A DNA stretch of 15,101 nucleotides from Ramlibacter sp. (GTDB taxonomy: Bacteria; Pseudomonadota; Gammaproteobacteria; Burkholderiales; Burkholderiaceae_C), in assembly GCA_025351615.1 (NCBI GenBank), contig JANXVP010000507.1:1-15101 (forward strand), written 5' to 3'. The translations under genes and the position numbers were made by a program. Shown here piece by piece: positions 1 through 8,468 of the stretch. Position 1 is the stretch's first letter; every line of letters starts with the position of its first letter. The notes beneath the pieces were generated by a model. It was not told where the DNA came from. It saw nothing but the letters and a program-made list of their open reading frames with translations, and made no database searches.

Positions 1-254
1 ACTATGGCTTCAAGAACGACCCGGACGTTCCGCGGGCGCTCGAGCAGATCCGCAACCGGGGCTGCGTGATCTCGCCGATGAGTACCAGCTACTTCCTGTC
101 GCGCGATGTGGTCGTGCCCTCGATCGGCGGCGGCATGGCGGCATGGCGCGAGAAGCTGTTCGCCCAGATGCACCACAACGCCAGTGGCGCGGCCGATTTC
201 CTGCGGCTGCCGAACAACTCGGTGGTCGAACTCGGTTCCAAGATCGAGATCTAG
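1..254 (+). CDS. kup: Kup-family potassium uptake protein, C-terminal fragment (5' end outside window)
   Basis: Only the last 83 or so residues are present; the frame is open from base 3 to the TAG at 252-254. Kup proteins are inner-membrane K+/H+ symporters that serve as a low-affinity, largely constitutive K+ uptake route. The visible part is the soluble C-terminal tail. It carries the family pattern [11 protein letters not shown] near its start, then [13 protein letters not shown], a [12 protein letters not shown] segment, and the typical ending [15 protein letters not shown]. The transmembrane region lies upstream of the window. The gene ends about 110 bp before the kdp operon and reads in the same direction, so a housekeeping and an inducible K+ uptake system sit side by side. 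Identification rests on the conserved tail and is confident. Confidence 0.93.
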   Translation, partial: YGFKNDPDVPRALEQIRNRGCVISPMSTSYFLSRDVVVPSIGGGMAAWREKLFAQMHHNASGAADFLRLPNNSVVELGSKIEI

Positions 255-280
255 GCCGCGGCCGCCTTTACGTTTTTTTT
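254..280 (+). terminator. Possible weak terminator of kup (GC palindrome followed by T8)
   Basis: The 10-bp palindrome GGCCGCGGCC (254-263) starts at the last base of the kup stop and is followed by GCCTTTACG and eight Ts (273-280). The usable stem is only 3-4 bp, so this is a weak intrinsic terminator at best. The same T tract is part of the putative KdpE operator. Confidence 0.3.
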
Positions 281-290
281 ACACCGCACC
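267..290 (+). promoter_or_regulatory. Putative KdpE-binding site of the kdp operon
   Basis: TTTACGTTTTTTTTACA at 267-283, followed by C-rich CCGCACCCCG, resembles the T-rich KdpE operator of E. coli kdpFABC, which I recall as TTTATACTTTTTTTACA followed by CCCCGCC. About 14 of 17 positions agree. It lies roughly 80-95 bp before the first start codon of the operon, which encodes KdpE itself, implying autoregulation under K+ limitation or osmotic stress. The comparison is from memory and unaligned by software. No good -35 hexamer follows, as expected for an activator-dependent promoter. A weak -10 candidate, TACGCT, is at 312-317. Confidence 0.65.
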
Positions 291-330
291 CCGACCTCTC
301 TTCCCCGTTTTTACGCTGGCAATTCCAGAC

Positions 331-357
331 TCCGGTCCATCGTTTGATGCCGGAGAG
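331..357 (+). promoter_or_regulatory. Leader hairpin overlapping the Shine-Dalgarno of the first kdp ORF
   Basis: GGAGAG at 352-357 is a good ribosome-binding site, 5 nt before the ATG at 363. TCCGG (331-335) can pair with CCGGA (350-354), and CATC (338-341) with GATG (346-349) around a GTTT loop, giving a 9-bp stem with a 2-nt bulge. The downstream arm includes the GGA of the ribosome-binding site, so the fold would mask it. A smaller hairpin, CTGG/CCAG (316-319 / 325-328), lies just upstream. Both are visible by eye; folding energy was not computed and any regulatory role is inferred. Confidence 0.45.
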
Positions 358-362
358 TCAGC

Positions 363-467
363 ATGGATCTCGTTTTTCTCGGAGGTGCCGTCCTGTTGTG
401 GGGCGTGATGGTCCTGATGGTGTGGGGCTTGCGCAAGCTCGAACGCCCCCAAGGGGGCCGGCCATGA
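363..467 (+). CDS. Small hydrophobic peptide preceding kdpF (34 aa)
   Basis: A 34-residue ORF starts [21 protein letters not shown] and ends [11 protein letters not shown]. It has one predicted membrane helix (about residues 3-23) with Met-Asp in front and a positively charged tail behind, a layout that predicts the C-terminus in the cytoplasm. A good GGAGAG lies 5 nt before the ATG. Its TGA overlaps the kdpF ATG in an ATGA arrangement (464-467), so translation of the two is probably coupled. Similar MD-starting single-helix peptides occur in front of kdpF in other proteobacteria, as I recall; their function is unknown to me. By position it could be a further small accessory subunit or stabiliser of the Kdp pump, or a leader ORF whose translation opens the hairpin upstream. 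It is too short for automatic callers. Confidence 0.7.
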   Translation: MDLVFLGGAVLLWGVMVLMVWGLRKLERPQGGRP

Positions 468-562
468 TCGGTCTGGAGGTCCTCTACGGACTTGGTGGCA
501 TGCTCGCCATCTTCCTGTTCGCCTACCTGGTCTTCGCGCTGATCTGCGCCGAGCAGTTCTGA
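464..562 (+). CDS. kdpF: Potassium-transporting ATPase small subunit KdpF (32 aa)
   Basis: A 32-residue peptide beginning [22 protein letters not shown] and ending AEQF is almost entirely one membrane helix (residues 4-27). KdpF is the smallest subunit of the KdpFABC pump; in E. coli it binds KdpA and stabilises the complex in the inner membrane without being strictly required. The [10 protein letters not shown] core and the 29-32 aa length fit the family. The start ATG overlaps the stop of the preceding 34-aa ORF, and the TGA (560-562) overlaps the kdpA ATG by one base (TGATG), so this gene sits in a chain of translationally coupled starts. Confidence 0.88.
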   Translation: MIGLEVLYGLGGMLAIFLFAYLVFALICAEQF

Positions 563-2361
563 TGAGCGCCTCAGCCTTCGGTCTGCTGGCCGTCTACCTC
601 GCGGTTTTGCTGGCTTTGTCCTGGCCGGTCGGAATGCTGTTGTCGCGCATGATCTCCGGCAAGCTGCCGGGGTGGGTGCTCAGGGCCGAAGCGCCGCTCT
701 ACCGCCTGGGAGGCACCTCGGCCGGCCAGTCAATGAACTGGTCGCAATACGCCCTGGCGCTGCTCGCCTTCAATACGCTCGGAGTGTTCGCCGTCTATGC
801 GCTGCAACGCCTGCAGTTTTCGCTGCCGTTGAATCCAGCGGCCATGGCCGCCGTCTCGCCCGACTCGGCCTTCAACACGGCCGTCAGCTTCGTGACCAAC
901 ACCAACTGGCAGGGCTACAGCGGCGAATCCACCATGAGTTACCTCACGCAGATGCTGGTACTCACCGTGCAGAACTTCTTCTCCGCCGCCACCGGGATGG
1001 CCGTGGTTTTCGCGTTGATCAGGGGCTTCGCATCGCGCTCGACCGGTGTGATCGGCAATTTCTGGGTGGATGTGACGCGCATCACCGTCTGGGTGCTCGT
1101 TCCGCTGTCGCTGGTGTTCGCCGTTTTCCTGGTCGGCCAGGGCGTGATCCAGAATTTCGACGGCTACAAGGACGTTGCGACCCTGGAAACAACCAGCTAC
1201 CAGCAACCGAAGAACGGGCCGGATGGCCAGCCGCTGAAAGATGCCAGGGGCGAGCCGGTCATGCAGGACATGAAGACTGCCACGCAGACCCTGGCGATGG
1301 GCCCGGTCGCTTCGCAGGAGGCCATCAAGATGGTCGGCACCAATGGCGGCGGCTTTTTCAACGCCAACTCCGCGCACCCCTACGAAAATCCGACCGCCCT
1401 TGCCAATTTCTTCCAGATGCTGGCGATCTTCCTGATTCCTGCGGGGCTGTGTTTCGCTTTCGGCCGGGAGGTGGGCGACATGCGGCAAGGCTGGTCCGTG
1501 CTGGCGGCGATGACGCTGATTTTCGTCGTCGCCGTCGTGGCCATCACCCCGGCCGAGCAGGCGGGCAACCCGTTGCTGACTCCGCTGGGTGTCGACCAGG
1601 GATCCAGCGCCATGCAGTCGGGCGGCAACATGGAGGGCAAGGAAACGCGATTCGGCATCGAAGCCTCCAGTTTGTTCGCCGTGATCACCACGGCCGCCTC
1701 CTGCGGAGCCGTCAATGCCATGCACGATTCCTTCACTCCGCTCGGCGGCATGGTGCCGCTGGTCATGATGCAGCTGGGTGAAGTCGTGTTCGGCGGCGTC
1801 GGCTCGGGGCTGTACGGCATGCTGGTGTTCGCGATCCTGGCGGTGTTCATCGCCGGGCTGATGATCGGCCGCACACCCGAATACCTGGGCAAGAAAATCG
1901 AATCGCACGAGATGAAGCTGACCTCGATTGCGATCCTGGTGACGCCGATCGTCGTCTTGACCGGAACCGCCATCGCTGTCATGGCTGGCGCCGGCAAGAC
2001 CGGAATCGCCAATCCCGGCGCCCACGGCTTTTCGGAAATTCTCTACGCGCTGAGCTCGGCCGCGAACAACAACGGCAGTGCTTTCGCCGGCCTGTCGGCC
2101 AACACGCCGTTCTACAACACGCTGCTGGGAATTGCCGTGTGGCTGGGCCGTTTTGGCGTGATCGTGCCCGTGCTGGCGATCGCCGGAGCGCTCGCGTCCA
2201 AGAAGCGGTTGCCGGTCACGGCCGGCACCATGCCGACCCACGGCCCGCTCTTCGTCGGCTTGCTGATCGGAACGGTGCTGCTGGTCGGGCTGCTGAACTA
2301 CGTCCCCGCGCTGGCGCTGGGGCCGATCGTCGAGCACTACCTGCTCTGGTCTGGCAAGTAA
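562..2361 (+). CDS. kdpA: Potassium-transporting ATPase subunit KdpA (K+-selective channel-like subunit)
   Basis: This 599-aa inner-membrane protein selects and takes up K+ for the KdpFABC pump. It belongs to the superfamily of K+ transporters with four pore repeats. The filter-type loops are recognisable: [11 protein letters not shown] near residue 113, [19 protein letters not shown] near 259, [17 protein letters not shown] near 380 and [14 protein letters not shown] near 500. The start is set by the overlap with the kdpF stop and the N-terminus [17 protein letters not shown], which begins the first helix. It is about 40 residues longer than E. coli KdpA (557). Most of the excess is a hydrophilic insertion at about residues 210-240 ([19 protein letters not shown]) before the conserved [12 protein letters not shown] remember similar insertions in Burkholderia KdpA, so it is likely lineage-typical. 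kdpB follows 16 nt later. Confidence 0.97.
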   Translation: MSASAFGLLAVYLAVLLALSWPVGMLLSRMISGKLPGWVLRAEAPLYRLGGTSAGQSMNWSQYALALLAFNTLGVFAVYALQRLQFSLPLNPAAMAAVSPDSAFNTAVSFVTNTNWQGYSGESTMSYLTQMLVLTVQNFFSAATGMAVVFALIRGFASRSTGVIGNFWVDVTRITVWVLVPLSLVFAVFLVGQGVIQNFDGYKDVATLETTSYQQPKNGPDGQPLKDARGEPVMQDMKTATQTLAMGPVASQEAIKMVGTNGGGFFNANSAHPYENPTALANFFQMLAIFLIPAGLCFAFGREVGDMRQGWSVLAAMTLIFVVAVVAITPAEQAGNPLLTPLGVDQGSSAMQSGGNMEGKETRFGIEASSLFAVITTAASCGAVNAMHDSFTPLGGMVPLVMMQLGEVVFGGVGSGLYGMLVFAILAVFIAGLMIGRTPEYLGKKIESHEMKLTSIAILVTPIVVLTGTAIAVMAGAGKTGIANPGAHGFSEILYALSSAANNNGSAFAGLSANTPFYNTLLGIAVWLGRFGVIVPVLAIAGALASKKRLPVTAGTMPTHGPLFVGLLIGTVLLVGLLNYVPALALGPIVEHYLLWSGK

Positions 2362-2377
2362 GTCGGAGTCCACTTCC

Positions 2378-4462
2378 ATGAAAACCCAGACATCCCTCAC
2401 GCTGTTCGATCCCGTGCTGCTGCGCCCGGCCATCATCGCCTCCGTCACCAAGCTGACGCCGCGGGTGCAGTGGCGCAACCCCGTCATGTTTGTTGTCTAC
2501 ATCGGCAGCATCCTGACCACGCTGTTGTGGCTCCAGGCCCTGCAGGGCAAGGGCGAAGCGCCGACGGGATTCATTCTCTCGGTCGCCGTCTGGCTCTGGT
2601 TCACGGTGCTGTTCGCCAATTTCGCCGAGGCGCTGGCCGAGGGCCGCAGCAAGGCCCAGGCCGCGTCGCTGCGCGGGCTCAAGAAAAGCACCGTCGCCAG
2701 GAAGTACCGGACGGGCGGCACCGGCGCCTGGCATGGCAGGAGCTGGTTGCCGGAGCAGGCCGAGAACCTGCGCAAGGGCGACATGGTGCTGGTCGAGGCC
2801 GGCGACATGGTTCCGGTGGATGGCGAAGTGGTTGAAGGCGTGGCCTCGGTGGACGAGAGCGCCATCACCGGCGAGTCGGCTCCGGTGGTGCGCGAGTCCG
2901 GCGGCGACTTTTCGGCCGTGACCGGGGGAACGCGCGTCTTGTCCGACTGGCTGGTGGTACGCATCTCGGTCAATCCCGGTGAATCCTTTCTCGACCGAAT
3001 GATCAGCATGGTCGAAGGCGCAACGCGCCAGAAGACGCCCAACGAGACCGCGCTCACCATCCTGCTGGTGGCGCTGACGATCGTGTTCCTGGTCGTCACA
3101 GTCACTTTGCTGCCTTACTCCATCTTCAGCGTCGAAGCTGCGAAAGCCGGCACGGCCGTCAGCATCACGGCCTTGATCGCGCTGCTGGTGTGCCTGATTC
3201 CCACGACCATCGGGGGTTTGCTGTCGGCGGTGGGTGTGGCCGGCATGAGCCGCATGATGCAGGCCAATGTCATCGCCACCTCCGGCCGCGCGGTGGAAGC
3301 AGCCGGCGACGTCGACGTGCTGCTGATGGACAAGACCGGCACCATCACGCACGGCAACCGGCAAGCGTCCCTGTTCATTCCCGCCCCGGGCGTCACCGGG
3401 AGCCGCCTGGCCCGCGCTGCGCTGCTGGCATCGCAAGCCGACGAAACGCCCGAAGGCCGCAGTATTGTCGAACTGGCTCGCGGGATGAAGGTCGACGACC
3501 GGGCTGGTGAGCACCCGAGGCCGGTGCCGTTCACCGCGCAGACCCGGATGAGCGGCGTCGACATCGGCCGACCGGGAGCGATCGTGTCGCTGCGAAAAGG
3601 GGCTGTCGATGCGATCCGTGTTTACGCGCTGGCACTGGGCGGCAACGTGCCCCCCGAGGTGACGCGCGCCGCTGACGACGTGGCACGGCGAGGCAGCACA
3701 CCGCTGGCCGTGATTGAGGGCAACACGGTGCTGGGCATCGTCGAGCTCAAGGACATCGTCAAGGCCGGAATCAAGGAGCGCTTCGGCGAACTGCGGCGGA
3801 TGGGCATCAAGACGGTGATGATCACTGGCGACAACAAGCTCACCGCTGCCGCGATTGCCGCCGAAGCCGGGGTCGACGACTTCCTGGCCGAAGCGACGCC
3901 GCAAGACAAGCTCACGCTGATCCGGCAGTACCAGGCCGAGGGCAGGCTCGTCGCCATGACCGGAGACGGTACCAACGATGCGCCGGCGCTGGCCCAGGCC
4001 GATGTGGCGGTCGCGATGAACAGCGGCACCCAGGCGGCCAAGGAGGCCTGCAACATGGTGGACCTGGATTCGAACCCCACCAAGCTGCTCGAGGTGGTCG
4101 AAACCGGCAAGGCGCTGCTGATGACGCGCGGCTCGCTCACCACGTTTTCGATCGCCAACGACGTGGCGAAGTACTTCGCCATCATCCCGGCCATGTTCGT
4201 CACCACCTACCCGCAACTGGCGGCACTCAACGTGATGCGGCTGGCCAGCCCGCAGTCCGCGATCCTGTCGGCCGTGATCTTCAATGCATTGATCATCATT
4301 TTCCTGATTCCGCTCGCGCTCAAGGGCGTGAAGTACCGCGCCGTGGGCGCCGCGGCGCTGCTGCGTCGCAATCTGCTGATCTACGGCGTGGGTGGACTGA
4401 TCGTGCCCTTCATCGGCATCAAGGCCATTGACTTGGTGCTGTCGGCACTGCGCATGGTCTGA
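2378..4462 (+). CDS. kdpB: Potassium-transporting ATPase ATP-binding subunit KdpB (P-type ATPase)
   Basis: This 694-aa type IA P-type ATPase hydrolyses ATP to drive K+ import through KdpFABC in the inner membrane. The actuator-domain TGES is at residues 164-167; its serine corresponds to the inhibitory phosphorylation site of E. coli KdpB (Ser162). The phosphorylated aspartate is Asp318 in DKTGT. The nucleotide-binding domain has [11 protein letters not shown] near 386. The P domain has KTVMITGDN from 478 and TGDGTNDAP at 528-536. The ion-binding helices carry [15 protein letters not shown] near 271 and [13 protein letters not shown] near 590, with the Asp and Lys that line the substrate site in E. 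coli. All key residues are intact. GGAG at 2365-2368 lies 9 nt before the ATG and supports this start. kdpC follows 19 nt downstream. Confidence 0.98.
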   Translation: MKTQTSLTLFDPVLLRPAIIASVTKLTPRVQWRNPVMFVVYIGSILTTLLWLQALQGKGEAPTGFILSVAVWLWFTVLFANFAEALAEGRSKAQAASLRGLKKSTVARKYRTGGTGAWHGRSWLPEQAENLRKGDMVLVEAGDMVPVDGEVVEGVASVDESAITGESAPVVRESGGDFSAVTGGTRVLSDWLVVRISVNPGESFLDRMISMVEGATRQKTPNETALTILLVALTIVFLVVTVTLLPYSIFSVEAAKAGTAVSITALIALLVCLIPTTIGGLLSAVGVAGMSRMMQANVIATSGRAVEAAGDVDVLLMDKTGTITHGNRQASLFIPAPGVTGSRLARAALLASQADETPEGRSIVELARGMKVDDRAGEHPRPVPFTAQTRMSGVDIGRPGAIVSLRKGAVDAIRVYALALGGNVPPEVTRAADDVARRGSTPLAVIEGNTVLGIVELKDIVKAGIKERFGELRRMGIKTVMITGDNKLTAAAIAAEAGVDDFLAEATPQDKLTLIRQYQAEGRLVAMTGDGTNDAPALAQADVAVAMNSGTQAAKEACNMVDLDSNPTKLLEVVETGKALLMTRGSLTTFSIANDVAKYFAIIPAMFVTTYPQLAALNVMRLASPQSAILSAVIFNALIIIFLIPLALKGVKYRAVGAAALLRRNLLIYGVGGLIVPFIGIKAIDLVLSALRMV

Positions 4463-4481
4463 GACACAACCGGAAAACGTC

Positions 4482-5054
4482 ATGAACCCCATTATTCGCC
4501 CCATGCTGGTCTTCTTCCTCGTGCTCACCCTTGTCACCGGAGTTGCCTATCCCTTGATCGTCACAGGCGCGGCACAGGTGCTGTTCCCGGCGCAGGCGGC
4601 GGGTAGCCTGATCTTGCGGGACGGCAAGCCCGTAGGTTCCGTCCTGATCGGCCAGAACTTTTCCGATCCCGGGCATTTCTGGGGCCGTCCTTCCGCCACC
4701 AGCCCGATGCCTTACAACGCGACGGCCTCGAGCGGCTCCAACCAGGGCCCGCTGAACCCTGCGTTCACGGATGCGGTGAAGGGCCGGGTCGACGCGCTTC
4801 GGGCCGCCGATCCAGGCAACGCCGCCCCGGTGCCGGTCGATCTCGTCACGGCGTCGGCCAGCGGGCTGGACCCGCAGATCAGCGTTGCCGCGGCGCGCTA
4901 TCAGACAGCACGCGTCGCCAAAGCGCGCAAGCTGTCGCTCGGGAAGGTCCAGGCGCTGGTCGACCGGCAGGTGGAACCACCGCTGCTCGGGCTGCTTGGC
5001 GAGCCGCGCGTGAACGTTCTGCAACTGAATCTGGCGCTGGACGCCACGCAATAA
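4482..5054 (+). CDS. kdpC: Potassium-transporting ATPase subunit KdpC
   Basis: The 190-aa product matches the usual KdpC length. KdpC is a single-span inner-membrane protein with a large periplasmic domain that completes the KdpFABC complex and raises its apparent ATP affinity. The N-terminal helix is about residues 7-30 ([20 protein letters not shown]). Conserved blocks follow: [17 protein letters not shown], the Asn/Gly/Ser-rich [42 protein letters not shown] and the C-terminal [15 protein letters not shown]. The start at 4482 is chosen over an in-frame GTG at 4428, because the longer version would overlap kdpB and add a non-family N-terminus (WCCRHC). kdpD starts 8 nt after the stop. Confidence 0.96.
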   Translation: MNPIIRPMLVFFLVLTLVTGVAYPLIVTGAAQVLFPAQAAGSLILRDGKPVGSVLIGQNFSDPGHFWGRPSATSPMPYNATASSGSNQGPLNPAFTDAVKGRVDALRAADPGNAAPVPVDLVTASASGLDPQISVAAARYQTARVAKARKLSLGKVQALVDRQVEPPLLGLLGEPRVNVLQLNLALDATQ

Positions 5055-5062
5055 TCCCGTCA

Positions 5063-7762
5063 ATGGGAACATCCGACGGCCAGCGCCCCGACCCCGACGC
5101 ACTGCTGCAGAAGATGCAGCAGCAGGAAGAGCGACGGGCGAAAGGCCGGCTGCGGATCTATTTCGGCGCCAGCGCCGGCGTCGGAAAAACCTACGCCATG
5201 CTTAGCGCGGCGCAGCGCGAGCTGAAAGCTGGCTGCGACGTGTTGGTCGGCGTGATTGAGACCCATGGCCGCAGCGAGACCGCCGACCTTCTCGCAGGGC
5301 TGACCCTGCTGCCTATGCGGGACGTGCCTTATCGCGGCCGCACGCTCAAGGAATTCGACCTCGACGCCGCCCTGGCGCGCAAGCCGGGCGTGTTGCTGGT
5401 CGATGAACTGGCGCATTCGAACGTCGAAGGGTCGCGCCATCACAAGCGATGGCAGGACGTGCACGAGCTGCTGGATGCAGGCATCGATGTCTGGTCGGCC
5501 CTCAACGTCCAGCACCTGGAGAGCCTGAACGGCACCGTGGGCGCCATCACGGGCATTCGGGTCCACGAGACGGTGCCCGACACGGTGCTCGACGGCGCCG
5601 ACGAAATCGTCCTGGTCGACGTCACGCCGGACGAATTGATCGGCCGCCTCAAGGCCGGCAAGGTGTACCTGCCGCAGCAGGCCGAACGCGCCGCGCACAA
5701 CTTTTTCCGCAAGGGCAACCTGATCGCGCTGCGGGAGATTGCCCTGCGCCGCACTGCGGAACACGTCGAAGACGACGTGCGCAGCTACCGGGTGGAGCAA
5801 TCGATCGCACCGGTATGGAACACCGGGGGCGCCATTCTCGCGTGCGTTGGGCCGCGGGAAGGGGCGGAGCAGACAGTGCGCACGGCCGCGCGCCTGGCGG
5901 GCCAGCTCAACGTGCGCTGGCATGCGGCGTATGTCGAAACGCCGCGGCTGCAGCGCCTGGACGTCGCGCGGCGCGACCATATTCTTGCCGTCCTCAAGCT
6001 GGCCGAAGAGCTCGGCGCCGCGACCGCGGTGCTGGCCGGGAGTTCCGCCGCGTTCGAATTGGTGGTCCAGGCGCAGAAACTCAATTGCGCCGTGCTGGTG
6101 GTGGGCCGTCCGCAGCCTTCGCGCCTGCCGTGGGGGCTGGCGGGGCGCACATTGACACGGCGCCTGGCCATGCTCGCCCCGACCCTGGACATTGTGGAAG
6201 TCGGCCAGGCGGCCAGTGCGCGACGCCTGGCAGGCATCGTGGAGCGGGTGCCTGAGGAGGGGGCGCAGGCGACATGGGGTGGAACCGGGCTGCGCTACTG
6301 GCGCGCCATCTTTGGCAGCGTGGTGATCACGCTGGCGGCGACGCCGCTGCTGGGGTACCTGGACCTGGCCAACATCGTGATGCTGTTCATGCTGGGCACC
6401 GTCGCCGTCGCCATGAAGGATGGTCGGGGGCCTGCCGCGCTCTCCGCCGTTTTGAACGTGGCGGCATTCGATTTTTTCTTTGTGCCGCCCCGCTTTTCGT
6501 TCGCGGTCAGCGACGTGCAGTATGTCGTCACCTTTGTCGTGATGCTGGTCGTCGGCCTGTTGACGGGACAACTCACGGCGGGCTTGCGCTACCAGGCCCG
6601 CGTTTCCTCCAGCCGCGAACGCCGCGCGCAGTCCCTGTTCGAGCTCGCCCGCGATCTTTCCGCTGCTTTGCTCAGTTCGCAGGTGCAGGAGCTCGGATCG
6701 GCGGCGGTGCAGCGCAACTTCGGCGGGCGGGCCGTGGTGCTTGCGACCGACGCGACCGACCAGCTGGTGATGCCGACCATTTCGCCGGCGGGATTCGACG
6801 CAAGCGTGGCCGACTGGGCGTTTCGCAATGGGCAATCCGCCGGCCTCGCGACGTCCACCCTGTCGGCCCAGTCGTGGCACTACGTTCCGTTGAAAGCGCC
6901 GATGCGAATTCGGGGCGTGCTGGCCCTGCAACCCGACCGGCCACGCTGGCTGCTGATTCCGGAACAGATGCAGCAACTCGACACCCTGGCGCGCCAGGTC
7001 GCCATCGCGCTGGAGCGCGTGCACTACGTCGACGTTGCCCAGCATGCGGTGGTGGAGATGGAGTCCGAGCGATTGCGCAATGCCCTGCTCGCGGCGATTT
7101 CGCACGATGTGCGAACGCCGCTCACAGCGCTGATCGGCCTGGCCGAATCGCTGCTGCAATCGCGGCCGGCGCTGGCGCCCTCACAGGCGGACCTGACCCG
7201 GGCCCTGTCGGGGCAGGCCCGGGAGCTCAATGCCTTAGTCAACAACCTGCTCGAAATGGCGCGGCTGCAAAGCGGGGCCGTGAACCTGCGGATCGAATGG
7301 CAATCGGTCGAAGAAGCCGTGGGCTCGGCGATCCGGGCCGTGCAGCCCGCCCTGGCAGGCAAGACGGTGACCACCCGGCTTGCGCCCGACCTGCCACTGG
7401 TCGAGTTCGACGCGGCCCTGATCGAGCGGGTGCTGGTCAATCTGCTGGAGAATGCCGCGAAATATGGCGAATCCCCGATCGTCGTAGCCGCGGAGGCAGG
7501 CGCCGACAGCCTGATGTTGAGCGTGCGCGACCACGGCGCCGGGCTGCCGCCAGCGCTCAAAGGCCGCGAACACGAGCTGTTCGAGAAATTCACCCGCGGC
7601 GATTCCGAATCCGCCACGCCAGGTGTCGGCCTGGGTCTGGCCATCTGCCAGGCGGTGGTCGTGGCCCACCGGGGCCAGATCACGGCCGCCAACGCCGCAG
7701 GAGGGGGCGCAGAATTCACTGTCCGCTTGCCGCGCAAGTCTCCGCCTTTACTGGACGAGTAG
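5063..7762 (+). CDS. kdpD: Osmosensitive K+ channel sensor histidine kinase KdpD
   Basis: The 899-aa product is a full-length KdpD (E. coli 894), the inner-membrane kinase/phosphatase that senses K+ limitation and ionic strength and controls KdpE. The N-terminal KdpD domain has a Walker A motif, GASAGVGKT at 35-43, and a Walker B-like VLLVDELAHSN near 113. A universal-stress-protein-like domain covers about 250-370. Four short membrane helices lie at about 412-505, including LANIVMLFMLGTVAVAM and YVVTFVVMLVVGLLTG. A GAF-like linker reaches to about 660. The kinase core has the phospho-accepting His681 in AAISHDVRTPLTAL, the N box NLLENAAKYGE near 793, DHGAGLP near 822 and GVGLGLAICQ near 854. 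All catalytic motifs are intact. No clear Shine-Dalgarno precedes the ATG, so translation probably depends on coupling to kdpC. kdpE starts 4 nt after the stop. Confidence 0.97.
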   Translation: MGTSDGQRPDPDALLQKMQQQEERRAKGRLRIYFGASAGVGKTYAMLSAAQRELKAGCDVLVGVIETHGRSETADLLAGLTLLPMRDVPYRGRTLKEFDLDAALARKPGVLLVDELAHSNVEGSRHHKRWQDVHELLDAGIDVWSALNVQHLESLNGTVGAITGIRVHETVPDTVLDGADEIVLVDVTPDELIGRLKAGKVYLPQQAERAAHNFFRKGNLIALREIALRRTAEHVEDDVRSYRVEQSIAPVWNTGGAILACVGPREGAEQTVRTAARLAGQLNVRWHAAYVETPRLQRLDVARRDHILAVLKLAEELGAATAVLAGSSAAFELVVQAQKLNCAVLVVGRPQPSRLPWGLAGRTLTRRLAMLAPTLDIVEVGQAASARRLAGIVERVPEEGAQATWGGTGLRYWRAIFGSVVITLAATPLLGYLDLANIVMLFMLGTVAVAMKDGRGPAALSAVLNVAAFDFFFVPPRFSFAVSDVQYVVTFVVMLVVGLLTGQLTAGLRYQARVSSSRERRAQSLFELARDLSAALLSSQVQELGSAAVQRNFGGRAVVLATDATDQLVMPTISPAGFDASVADWAFRNGQSAGLATSTLSAQSWHYVPLKAPMRIRGVLALQPDRPRWLLIPEQMQQLDTLARQVAIALERVHYVDVAQHAVVEMESERLRNALLAAISHDVRTPLTALIGLAESLLQSRPALAPSQADLTRALSGQARELNALVNNLLEMARLQSGAVNLRIEWQSVEEAVGSAIRAVQPALAGKTVTTRLAPDLPLVEFDAALIERVLVNLLENAAKYGESPIVVAAEAGADSLMLSVRDHGAGLPPALKGREHELFEKFTRGDSESATPGVGLGLAICQAVVVAHRGQITAANAAGGGAEFTVRLPRKSPPLLDE

Positions 7763-7766
7763 CTCC

Positions 7767-8468
7767 ATGGCCGCCGCCCCTGTCGCCGTCGTGATCGAGG
7801 ATGAACCGCAGATTCGCCGCTTTGTGCGCACGGCGCTGGAAGCAGAAGGCTGGCAGGTGCATGAAGCCGACACGGCGCAGCGCGGGCTGACCGAGGCCGG
7901 CACCCGCAAGCCCGATCTGCTGGTGCTGGACCTGGGCTTGCCCGACGGCGACGGACTGGAGCTGCTTCGCGATCTCCGCTGCTGGTCGGCGGTCCCGGTC
8001 ATCGTGCTGTCGGCACGCGTTGGCGAGACCGACAAGATCGCCGCGCTGGATGCCGGAGCCGACGACTACCTCACCAAGCCGTTTGGCATCGGAGAGCTGA
8101 TGGCGCGTGTGCGGGCCAATCTGCGGCGGCCCCGGGGCGCAGGGGCCGATGGAGCGTCCGAAGCGGTGTTCCGGTTTGGCGACGTCGAGCTTGACCAGCG
8201 GATGCGAATCGTCCGGCGAGCCGGCGTTGACGTGCACCTCACGCCGATCGAATACCGTCTGCTGTCGGTGCTGGCGGCCCATGCCGGCCGGGTGCTGACC
8301 CACCGTCAGCTGCTGCGGGAAGTCTGGGGCCCGTCCCATGCCGACCAGTCGCACTACCTCCGCGTTTACATGGGCCACTTGCGGCAGAAGCTGGAGTCCG
8401 ACCCGGCGCAGCCCCGGCACTTGCTGACAGAAACCGGTGTGGGTTACAGGCTGGTCGCTTTCCCGTAG
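7767..8468 (+). CDS. kdpE: KDP operon response regulator KdpE (OmpR/PhoB family)
   Basis: A 233-aa cytoplasmic response regulator that, phosphorylated by KdpD, activates kdp transcription. The receiver domain (about 5-120) has the acidic pair Glu11/Asp12, the phospho-acceptor Asp55 in LVLDLGLPDGDG and Lys104 in DDYLTKPF. The winged-helix DNA-binding domain (about 135-232) has HLTPIEYRLLSVLAAHAGRV, LLREVWG and the ending TETGVGYRLVAFP. The ATG at 7767 was chosen because the protein then starts directly at the receiver fold (MAAAPVAVVIEDEP) and lies 4 nt after the kdpD stop; the upstream in-frame extension would run inside kdpD. The probable target site is the T-rich element at 267-290. Confidence 0.96.
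   Translation: MAAAPVAVVIEDEPQIRRFVRTALEAEGWQVHEADTAQRGLTEAGTRKPDLLVLDLGLPDGDGLELLRDLRCWSAVPVIVLSARVGETDKIAALDAGADDYLTKPFGIGELMARVRANLRRPRGAGADGASEAVFRFGDVELDQRMRIVRRAGVDVHLTPIEYRLLSVLAAHAGRVLTHRQLLREVWGPSHADQSHYLRVYMGHLRQKLESDPAQPRHLLTETGVGYRLVAFP

Noticed and set aside
730..2487. 585-codon open frame antisense to kdpA
   Set aside because: A shadow of codon bias in GC-rich DNA. The translation is Arg/His/Gln/Gly-rich, matches no family I know, and lies opposite an unmistakable kdpA.
2216..4537. 773-codon open frame antisense to kdpB
   Set aside because: Same shadow effect; composition is abnormal and it would overlap kdpA, kdpB and kdpC.
5060..7159. 699-codon open frame antisense to kdpD
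   Set aside because: Composition rich in His, Arg and Gln with no recognisable motif, opposite a complete kdpD.
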